64,000 bases of DNA, taken from an uncultured Bacteroidales bacterium (lineage in GTDB: Bacteria > Bacteroidota > Bacteroidia > Bacteroidales > UBA932). The DNA lies in NCBI GenBank assembly GCA_946410455.1, contig CAMKAJ010000007.1, forward strand, positions 1-64,000, given 5' to 3'. Numbering within the stretch: the stretch's first letter is position 1; each line of letters starts with the position of its first letter. The notes under the pieces were generated by a model, which worked only from the letters and a program-made list of their open reading frames with translations, was not told where the DNA came from and made no database searches. Positions 35,449 to 41,961 of this stretch are shown piece by piece. A program made the translations under genes and the position numbers.

Positions 35449-35814
35449 GGAGGATAATCCAGTGCGGCACCGCCGCCGCGACTGCGGAACGGAGCGGCCG
35501 GATGGGCGACTTCGTCTCGGGAGGAATTCTCCCTTCGCTTGCTCGACGGCTGACAGCTGCGCTGTCGCTAATTACCCCCGTTGCTGCGCAACTGCCCCCA
35601 GGGGCGCTGCCGCTACACTTCGTTTCGCGGGCATCTTCGCTACGAGATTCTTCGAGAATCTCGCGGCCGCTCCGATGCGGCGCCTGATTGCGCCTCCCTT
35701 TTACGCTGCGCGTAACGGTCGTCGAACAGACGCCGTCGTGCTACGCACCGCTGCGCTCCAGGAGAAATCCTTTATCCCCTCGCCCCAAGCCCCTCCGACC
35801 GTCTCCGCCCCTTC

Positions 35815-36290
35815 GTTTCGCGGCGGCGATGTGGGTGCCGCTGGCGGCTAAACCGCAGGCAATCATGCAGTTCTGTCTTTTGCCTGCAAGAAAAAACGTG
35901 CAGGCGGATTGCATAAGTAGCTGTAGGCAAGACACTTGCGCGCCAGGACAGATGTTCCGTGGGTGCAGGCTGGCATATAGCCGCCTGTTTTTGGCAAAAT
36001 CGTGCCGCGAAATCAATGTGATATGGTTCTGGTGTATTTCGCGAGCAAAATGTTCAACTTGGGCAGCGCCCAGGTATAAAGACAATGCTCGTAGGGGTGT
36101 CATCACTTGTACCCCTACGAGCAAAAAAGCTCGAAATTGCGCGTACGGGTACAAGTTGAAGTACCTCTACGCGCAGTAATGATAATTCCGGACCGGAAAG
36201 ATAGTAGGGAAAGGACGGTGAGAGGGCTGCCAGATGTTTTGTTACAGCAGGCTGCCTTCCGAGACCAAGTAGATGAATCTTTAAACAAAA
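35815..36290. repeat. Dispersed noncoding repeat, copy B (short form)
   Basis: About 476 nt, nearly identical to copy A (10015-10633) but with one 72-bp unit instead of three. It ends at TCTTTAAACAAA, after which the sequence changes abruptly to a gene fragment, marking a likely junction. Same orientation as copy A. Confidence 0.85.
36087..36174. repeat. Paired hairpins inside repeat copy B
   Basis: Identical layout to 10431-10518: GCTCGTAGGGGT/ACCCCTACGAGC at 36087-36122, and GCGCGTA..GGTAC/GTACC..TACGCGC at 36139-36174. Confidence 0.75.
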
Positions 36291-36294
36291 AAAC

Positions 36295-36540
36295 GTGCTT
36301 CCTCATTTCAAGACAGATGCTTTGTGTCGGATTAATGACACTTTCTTGTATGATGACAGGGATGTTATCCGCTGCAATATGATTCGCTCATTGGACAGGC
36401 TAATGGTATTTGCCAAGAAGCACTTGCCCGGAGTCTCGCTAAGAACGTTAAAAAGGCATGTTGCTGAGTTAGTGGAGAAACGGATGGTCGAGTATCGCGG
36501 ATCCAAGAAAACTGGAGGATATTATCCTGTAGAAACATAG
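36295..36540 (+). pseudogene. C-terminal fragment of an AlbA_2-type ATP-binding/regulator protein
   Basis: 81-codon frame whose last third (VSLRTLKRHVAELVEKRMVE then YRGSKKTGGYYPV) is the C-terminal winged helix usual in putative DNA-binding AlbA_2/AAA_4 proteins, the family that starts again at 63760. The rest of such a gene (several hundred residues) is missing, and the fragment begins right after repeat copy B. Probably a remnant left by insertion or deletion; a short expressed HTH protein is less likely. Confidence 0.55.
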
Positions 36541-36542
36541 CG

Positions 36543-36737
36543 TCATACCCGTTTTCTTCCACAAACCTTGCGGCGGGCGATATACTTACACACACTGGAA
36601 TAGCTTACGACAAAGCCTTTCTCCAGCAGTTGACGGTGGATGTCCTGGCGCTTATGACATTGCTTGCGCATGCCAGAGGATCTACGCTTCTCATTCTCTT
36701 TCAGCCACTTGTCTATCAAGTGGTTGATATAATCCGA
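36543..36737 (-). pseudogene. IS21-type transposase (IstA) N-terminal remnant
   Basis: Minus-strand frame reading SDYINHLIDKWLKENEKRRS, then CHKRQDIHRQLLEKGFVV and SYSSVCKYIARRK, then a TGA stop. This matches the region after the first HTH of IS21 IstA transposases (helical spacer, second HTH with Y-S-V-x-x-Y-I). There is no start codon, catalytic DDE domain or istB, so only a scrap remains. Confidence 0.5.
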
Positions 36738-36777
36738 AAGTGACCAAATGTGACAAAAAAAATATCAACGCGAGCCG

Positions 36778-36810
36778 GTCCACAATTTTGTGGTCCACAA
36801 TTTTGTGGAC
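36778..36810 (+). promoter_or_regulatory. Tandem palindromic operator before the ATPase gene
   Basis: GTCCACAATTTTGTG is repeated twice at a 15-nt step (36778, 36793) and closed by GAC; each CCACAA-TT-TTGTGG is a palindrome. The second copy covers a TTTG 20 nt upstream of the -7 box at 36826, i.e. the -33 position, so bound protein would block transcription. Confidence 0.55.
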
Positions 36811-36825
36811 TAAAAAATAATGAGC

Positions 36826-36833
36826 TATATTTG
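36826..36833 (+). promoter_or_regulatory. -7 box for the ATPase gene
   Basis: TATATTTG, 16 nt before the ATG at 36850; a TTTG at 36802-36805 gives the expected -33 spacing. Confidence 0.6.
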
Positions 36834-36849
36834 CAAAAAATAAAGACTT

Positions 36850-37977
36850 ATGAGCAAGCCCTTTGTATACGGAACAGCCGTCTTTGGAGAAAACTTTACC
36901 GATAGGAAAGCAGAGACAAAGCACCTTAAAATGAACTTCGAGGCAGGAGTGAATACTATTCTGATTTCTCCTCGCAGGACAGGAAAGACCTCTTTGGTAT
37001 ATAAAGCTGTCGAACAAATAACGGATCCGTCTATCAAAGTGGTTATGATGGACATTTATGACTGTCGTGACGAATATGAGTTCTACGAGCGTTTTGCCTC
37101 GGCAGTATTAAAAGGTCTAGCGACAAAGGCGGAACAGGCAATGACGCTGGCCAAGAGTTTTCTGTCTCGTCTTTCTCCCAAGATATCCATCTCACCGGAT
37201 CCGTCACAGGAATTTTCTGTTTCTTTTGGTATCGGCCCAAAGACAGAGAAGCCGGAGGAAATCCTAGACCTTCCTGAAAAGATAGCTCAAAAGAGAAATC
37301 TGAACATCGTGGTTTGCATTGACGAGTTTCAGCAGGTTGGAGAATTCCCTGATTCTATCGGTTTTCAAAAGAAAGCGAGGGGTGTTTGGCAATTGCAAAA
37401 GAACGTCTCTTATTGCCTGTTTGGGAGCAAGAAGCATATGATGGACAAACTCTTCCAGGATAAGTCCATGCCATTCTATCATTTCGGGGACATGTTTTTC
37501 CTAGAGGCGATACCAAAGGAAGAATGGATCAATTACATTGTCCAACGTTTCGCCACAAGGAATATGATTATTTCAGAAGAGATGGCGGGGCGCCTGTGCG
37601 ACAGAGTTCAGCTGTATTCATCATACGTGCAGCAACTGGCCTGGAATGTATTGATAGAAACAGAAGGAGAAGTAACGGAGCAGAACCTCGAGAGTGGGTA
37701 TGAACTACTGATAAGACAGACATCGGCGCTGTTCATGCGTCAACTGGCCAATCTGACGGTATACCAGATGAATTACTTAAAGGTATTGGATGCTGGTGTC
37801 CATACTGGCTTCCAGTCGTCAGACATACTGGAGGAATACCGCCTGGGCAGCAAATCGAATATCACAAGGGTAGAGAACGTTCTTTTAGGTAAGGAGTTGA
37901 TAGATAAAAGGCCGGATGGCGTATACTTTGCCGATCCTGTATTTGCCTATTGGTTCCACCGTGAATACTGTAAGTAA
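36850..37977 (+). CDS. Archaeal-type P-loop ATPase (PF01637-like)
   Basis: 375 aa. Walker A SPRRTGKTSLVYKA (about 40), Walker B VVCIDEFQQVGEF (about 155), sensor-like region YCLFGSKKHMM, and a C-terminal winged helix (GSKSNITRVENVLLGKELID, then YFADPVFAYWF). This is the ATPase family first noted in archaea and common in accessory regions of Bacteroidota; its role (defence, toxin-antitoxin-like or regulation) is not settled. It has its own promoter with palindromic operators, consistent with autoregulation through its winged helix (inference). Confidence 0.85.
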   Translation: MSKPFVYGTAVFGENFTDRKAETKHLKMNFEAGVNTILISPRRTGKTSLVYKAVEQITDPSIKVVMMDIYDCRDEYEFYERFASAVLKGLATKAEQAMTLAKSFLSRLSPKISISPDPSQEFSVSFGIGPKTEKPEEILDLPEKIAQKRNLNIVVCIDEFQQVGEFPDSIGFQKKARGVWQLQKNVSYCLFGSKKHMMDKLFQDKSMPFYHFGDMFFLEAIPKEEWINYIVQRFATRNMIISEEMAGRLCDRVQLYSSYVQQLAWNVLIETEGEVTEQNLESGYELLIRQTSALFMRQLANLTVYQMNYLKVLDAGVHTGFQSSDILEEYRLGSKSNITRVENVLLGKELIDKRPDGVYFADPVFAYWFHREYCK

Positions 37978-37998
37978 ATGAAAACCTCCCTTTGATTT

Positions 37999-38160
37999 AT
38001 GGCTAGCAATCCTGACTTCGTACAATATATCATCGACCAGTGCTCGGGCGCCAGTGAGATTGCCGTAAAGAAAATGATGGGAGACTATTGCATTTACTGC
38101 GATGGCGTCCTGTTCTTCCGCCAAATGGGAGAGCTCATAAGTTCAAATGAGTCAGAATAA
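37999..38160 (+). pseudogene. Truncated TfoX/Sxy-like N-terminal domain
   Basis: 53 codons: MASNPDFVQYIIDQCSGASE, then KKMMGDYCIYCDG, matches the start of TfoX N-terminal-domain proteins (usually about 100 aa), then diverges (VLFFRQMGELISS) and stops. It lacks the second half of the domain. The stop overlaps the start of the GNAT gene. Confidence 0.55.
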
Positions 38161-39322
38161 TATGAAAATAAGACTTGAAAGAGAGGAAGATTACCGTGCA
38201 GTTGAGATTCTCACTCGCGATGCATTTTGGAATGTATATCGCCCCGGATGCACGGAGCACTTTGTGCTGCATTGCTATAGGGGCAATCCGGACTTCATTC
38301 CGGAACTGGACTTCGTGATGGAGGAGAATGACCGGCTGATAGGTCACGTGATGTTCTCCAAGGCGGAACTGGTGCTGCCTGACGGTATGCGCAAGCCGTC
38401 CTGGACCTTCGGCCCCATCTGCATCCATCCGGACTACAAACGCAAAGGATATGGTCTCAAACTATTGAGTTATGCGTTGGACAAGGCGCGCGGAATGGGC
38501 ATCGGCTTCCTTTGCATGGAAGGCAATATCGACTTTTACAAGCACGCAGGTTTCTCGCTTGCAAGCAGCTTTGGCATCCACTATCCCGACTTCCCAAAGG
38601 ATGATCCGGTTCCCTTCTTCCTGGCGCAGGAGCTGATTCCCGGCTGGCTTAAAGCCAATGGCATAGAGGAAGCAACTTATTGTCCGCCCAAGGGTTATTT
38701 TGTTGCCGATGAGAATCCGGAAGCATTCGAGCAATACGAGGCCACCTTCCCGGCAAAGGAGAAGAAGCGACTGCCCGGCCAGCTGTTTTACGATGGCGTG
38801 ATGGAAACAGACCGGATCATTCTCCGCCCCTGGCGGGACAGCGACGCTCCTGTACTGTATAAATGGGCGTCGGATCCGGATGTCGGCCCCAGAGCCGGAT
38901 GGCCGCCTCACCAGAGTGTTGAGGAGAGCCTGGAGGTTATCCGGACAGTCTTTTGTGATGCCACAAATACCTGGGCCATTGAGCTAAAGGAAACGGGGGA
39001 GGCTATCGGCGCCATGGGTTATGGTCCCTCGTGCAACTGCAATCTGCCTGCCCGTGACGGCGAGCCTCTTATCGGCTACTGGATTGCAAAACCCTATTGG
39101 AACAGAGGTATTTGCACAGAAGCGCTGGGGCTGATGATTGAGCATATCCGGTGTATGACCGACATCAAATCCCTTATCTCCGGGCATTTTGTGGACAACC
39201 CCGCCAGCGGCCGGGTAATGGAGAAATGCGGATTCGTCCCCACCGGAGAGACCGTGATTGATGAAAACCAGTATCAGGGTGCCGGCCGGCCCATAAGAGT
39301 AATGCGATTGATAGTCAGATAA
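38147..39322 (+). CDS. Tandem GNAT acetyltransferase fusion
   Basis: 391 aa (386 if the in-frame ATG at 38162 is used). Residues about 5-150 are a YhbS-like GNAT domain (GPICIHPDYKRKGYGLKLL is the acetyl-CoA loop). Residues about 222-391 are a RimJ/RimL-like GNAT domain (TDRIILRPWRDSDAPVLYKW, IGYWIAKPYWNRGICTEAL, NPASGRVMEKCGF). Both CoA motifs look intact, so both halves could be active. Substrates unknown; RimJ/L relatives acetylate protein N termini or antibiotics. A fusion of two normally separate genes. Confidence 0.85.
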   Translation: MSQNNMKIRLEREEDYRAVEILTRDAFWNVYRPGCTEHFVLHCYRGNPDFIPELDFVMEENDRLIGHVMFSKAELVLPDGMRKPSWTFGPICIHPDYKRKGYGLKLLSYALDKARGMGIGFLCMEGNIDFYKHAGFSLASSFGIHYPDFPKDDPVPFFLAQELIPGWLKANGIEEATYCPPKGYFVADENPEAFEQYEATFPAKEKKRLPGQLFYDGVMETDRIILRPWRDSDAPVLYKWASDPDVGPRAGWPPHQSVEESLEVIRTVFCDATNTWAIELKETGEAIGAMGYGPSCNCNLPARDGEPLIGYWIAKPYWNRGICTEALGLMIEHIRCMTDIKSLISGHFVDNPASGRVMEKCGFVPTGETVIDENQYQGAGRPIRVMRLIVR

Positions 39323-39557
39323 TATGGAAATGAAGTTCTGCCAGAGCTATTGAAGAACTGCGGAATGTCGGCATCGTCACGGAAGCCGATGAAGGTCTTG
39401 GCCTCGTGGCCGGTGATGACCACATAATAACTCTCGTCCTGACGGCCGAACTCATTGTAGTTCTCCACGTTGAACACTTGCCTGTCGCCCTGGTTAAGCT
39501 GATACGCTACCCAAAGCAGGAGCAGGACTTCCTATTTATACCATTTGTTGTTCTTCA
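39323..39557 (-). pseudogene. Degraded fragment starting like an MFS transporter
   Basis: On the minus strand from the ATG at 39557: MKNNKWYK, an in-frame TAG, then EVLLLLWVAYQLNQGDRQVF, the usual start of sugar-acid MFS transporters. It then switches to an unrelated segment (FGRQDESYYVVITGHEAKTF, IGFRDDADIPQFF) that may derive from a sugar isomerase such as ManA; I am unsure of that. It runs open into the GNAT gene. Clearly a chimeric relic. Confidence 0.45.
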
Positions 39558-39571
39558 TGACAAAGCATTAT

Positions 39572-40360
39572 TTAGTCCACCTTGAACTCCGCCCAGACGG
39601 GGAGGTGGTCAGATGCGTAGTAGCCGTCATAGAGTTTGTCGTTGCACATGTACATCAGCGGGGTGGCGCCTCGGTAGTAAACGTAGTCCAGGTGGTTCTG
39701 GTGAGTGTACATGTTGCGCTCCTGGTTGAAGCCGTTGAAGGTACAGTAAGGGCCGTACTTGAGGCAGTTGCTGTAGTAGGCGTCGTTCCACCACTGGCGG
39801 TACACGGCCGTTGCGGGATCCGATGGCTGTGCGTTCATGTCGCCAACGAAGAACGAGGGATAGCCGGCGGTGTTGTACTGCTGTTCCATCTGCTTGTACT
39901 GGGCAGCGTACTGTGCCCTGGCATCGGCATCCAGGCATCCGTGAGTTACCATCACGAATATCCTGGTGCCGGTTTTGCCGTTTGTGAGCACTGCGCAACA
40001 CCCTCCGCGCTTCTTGGTGCCGTCGTTTACCGTCATTGCGGACGGGTTAGAGCCCAGCCAGAAGTAGTGCCAGTTGCTCAGGGTGAACATATCCTTGCGG
40101 TAGGCAAGGCCCATGGACTCACCGCTGCTGGAACCGTTGCCGGACGATACGTTCGGGTTGAAGTACCTTATCGTATATGTGTCGGCAAGCTGCTCGCTGA
40201 GGTAGGTCTTGATGGCGTCGCTGCATTCGTTAAGGCCGAAGACGTCGAACGCGTTGTCGCAGATCGAACGCACCACCCTGGTCTTGCGGTTCTCCCAGTT
40301 GTTCTGCTCATCCTCCTCGGTGGTGATGTAGCGGACGTTGTAGCCACCCACACGCACCAC
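39572..40360 (-). CDS. EEP-superfamily phosphodiesterase/nuclease domain, in frame behind a TGA
   Basis: About 262 aa endonuclease/exonuclease/phosphatase (EEP) domain. All catalytic landmarks are present: GGYNVRY, FGLNE, FVMVTHGC, FFVGDMNA, HLDYVYY and ASDHLPVW. It lacks a signal peptide, unlike the other exported EEP proteins here. The frame is the same as the preceding lipoprotein and is separated from it only by one TGA (40373-40375) plus 12 nt to the first GTG candidates. Either it was fused to that lipoprotein and split by a nonsense change, or it is read through or restarted at GTG. Last gene of the locus. Confidence 0.75.
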   Translation of the reverse strand: MVRVGGYNVRYITTEEDEQNNWENRKTRVVRSICDNAFDVFGLNECSDAIKTYLSEQLADTYTIRYFNPNVSSGNGSSSGESMGLAYRKDMFTLSNWHYFWLGSNPSAMTVNDGTKKRGGCCAVLTNGKTGTRIFVMVTHGCLDADARAQYAAQYKQMEQQYNTAGYPSFFVGDMNAQPSDPATAVYRQWWNDAYYSNCLKYGPYCTFNGFNQERNMYTHQNHLDYVYYRGATPLMYMCNDKLYDGYYASDHLPVWAEFKVD

Positions 40361-40372
40361 CTCATCGTCCTT

Positions 40373-41770
40373 TCAGATGGGTACGTAGGTAAGGGTGAGA
40401 TCCGATACACCGACGCTGGTGTTGGTGCACAGGAAGTAGTACATCGTATTGCCTTCTGTTCCGCTGAGGTTGAAGGTATATGTTGTACCCTTAGTGCTCC
40501 ATGCGCTTGATTCGCCACCTGCGACAAATTGGTGGAGCACTGAAATGGTGCCCTGAGTATTATCCGCAGCTACATTCTTCACGATCGCAGCCTTCCTCTT
40601 GGCATTTGTGACCAGGCACATCGTACCTGATACTTTAACAAGTTTATATCCCGCAATTGCAGGAAGCCCAACGTAACGCCACGTTGCGTAAAGAATCAGT
40701 CCGCCAGCGCTCTTAACCCAGGCAACGCGAGCTTTGCTGCCATTTCCGCAGTCTGTGAGGAAGAAGTTGTAATTAGTCCCGTAAAGGGGATACGTGCAGT
40801 TCAGATTGCCGGGCCCGTTCTGCCAGTTGTCGCTGGTCGGCCATCCCGTAAGCGCGTCGCCGGAGAAGTCGAACCTCAGGACTTTCTCTGCGGGAGTCGC
40901 AGGAGTAGTGAGAATACCAAGGTTGTAAATCTTGTTGCGCTGCAGGGCGGCGACACTGCTTTTGTTGATAACCTTTACAAGGTTTCCGTTGAGGTATATC
41001 TTCAGGTCGGAAGTAAGTTCAACCGGGGCAATGGCAACATAGTAATCTGTCCCGGTGGAAAGCGCGGTGCCTCCCATAGAAAAATTCACAAAATTGTTCT
41101 GTGATACTCCGGAAGCGGTGTACTTCTCCACGGTCAATTCCTTTGTGCTTGCGTCAATCACAGCGCGGAAGGTCCCTGAGATTGCATCATTCTTGTCAAC
41201 TTCTATCCGGCCATCCACGATGTTGCTTTCGGATACCCTGAACTTCAGCAGTGCAGTGCCGTTCTGGAAATACAGGGTGTTGCTGCCACCGTCGACATAT
41301 GCCACAGAAAGCGCTGCATCCTTGTCGAAAGAGCCGGGTACAAGAGTCTGGGAAGCAGGAATCTGAAGTCCAGCCAGCCTGAGGTCGGTATAGTTCACGC
41401 CTCTTGTATTGGAGCGGTAGGGGTAAGTTGCAAAGTATTGCTCTCCGAGGGGAAAATCATCGCCTGAATATGTGAATTCGGCCGAAGTGGAATTGGCGGG
41501 AAGCGATGTGGTAAACTTGAATCCCGCCGTTGAACCGGATACTGCCGATGAGAAGACGTTGATTGCATCGCCATTCTCCCAGAAGGTCTGGGGTTTATTG
41601 CTGCCGTTCTGGCCGATGACGGCTTTGGTCTCGTCGCCTTCCATCACTGCGGTGAAGGAGGTTGGACCGGGGATGAACCCGGTAATGGTATTGTCGATGA
41701 GGGGTTCTGCCGTGCAAGCCGTAAACAGAAGAGCTGCTGCAGAGAAAAGGTAGTAGATACTGCGTTTCAT
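40373..41770 (-). CDS. Fimbrillin-like surface lipoprotein with C-terminal binding-type module
   Basis: 465 aa, lipobox LLFTAC (Cys19). The N-terminal half has fimbrillin-like landmarks (DETKAVIG, FWENGDAINVFS, YFATYPYRSN). The C-terminal ~170 residues (FDFSGDALTGWPT, LTDCGNGSKARVAWVK, WRYVGLPAIAGYKL, AGGESSAWSTKG, LTLTYVPI) are clearly homologous to the C-terminal part of the 51818-53164 lipoprotein. This shared module is a candidate glycan-binding domain. It ends in TGA but the frame continues into the EEP domain. Start lies 13 nt after a 52-aa small ORF. Confidence 0.8.
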   Translation of the reverse strand: MKRSIYYLFSAAALLFTACTAEPLIDNTITGFIPGPTSFTAVMEGDETKAVIGQNGSNKPQTFWENGDAINVFSSAVSGSTAGFKFTTSLPANSTSAEFTYSGDDFPLGEQYFATYPYRSNTRGVNYTDLRLAGLQIPASQTLVPGSFDKDAALSVAYVDGGSNTLYFQNGTALLKFRVSESNIVDGRIEVDKNDAISGTFRAVIDASTKELTVEKYTASGVSQNNFVNFSMGGTALSTGTDYYVAIAPVELTSDLKIYLNGNLVKVINKSSVAALQRNKIYNLGILTTPATPAEKVLRFDFSGDALTGWPTSDNWQNGPGNLNCTYPLYGTNYNFFLTDCGNGSKARVAWVKSAGGLILYATWRYVGLPAIAGYKLVKVSGTMCLVTNAKRKAAIVKNVAADNTQGTISVLHQFVAGGESSAWSTKGTTYTFNLSGTEGNTMYYFLCTNTSVGVSDLTLTYVPI

Positions 41771-41783
41771 GATACCTTTGTTT

Positions 41784-41942
41784 TTAAAGCGTTGACAAAT
41801 CTTCTTCCTCCCACACCTCGGTGATTGAAGGCTCGATTCCGCTTGCGCAGATAACCATATTTGTGTCCAGAATCATTGTGGATTCTGTGGTCGGGGTTAT
41901 ATATCCCCCCTTCCCCATAAAATTGGGTAATTGCTTTTTCAT
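41784..41942 (-). CDS. Small protein (52 aa) of the YxxP...ICASG...W type
   Basis: ATG at 41942, stop at 41784-41786. It has a basic start (MKKQLPNFMGKGG), YITP, NMVICASG in the middle and an acidic end containing EVWEEED. It lies 19 nt after the glycosidase-EEP gene and 13 nt before the fimbrillin-like lipoprotein. ICASG is identical in the 61835 protein, and the whole layout matches the 6193 and 61835 ORFs. Not hydrophobic enough for a membrane segment. Function unknown. Confidence 0.7.
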   Translation of the reverse strand: MKKQLPNFMGKGGYITPTTESTMILDTNMVICASGIEPSITEVWEEEDLSTL

Positions 41943-41961
41943 GCTATTAAATATTTGATTG

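Noticed and set aside
36107..36382. A possible small protein starting at the hairpin of the repeat (MYPYEQKSS...)
   Set aside because: It occurs in both repeat copies but its start codon lies in a hairpin, and it diverges as soon as the repeat ends.
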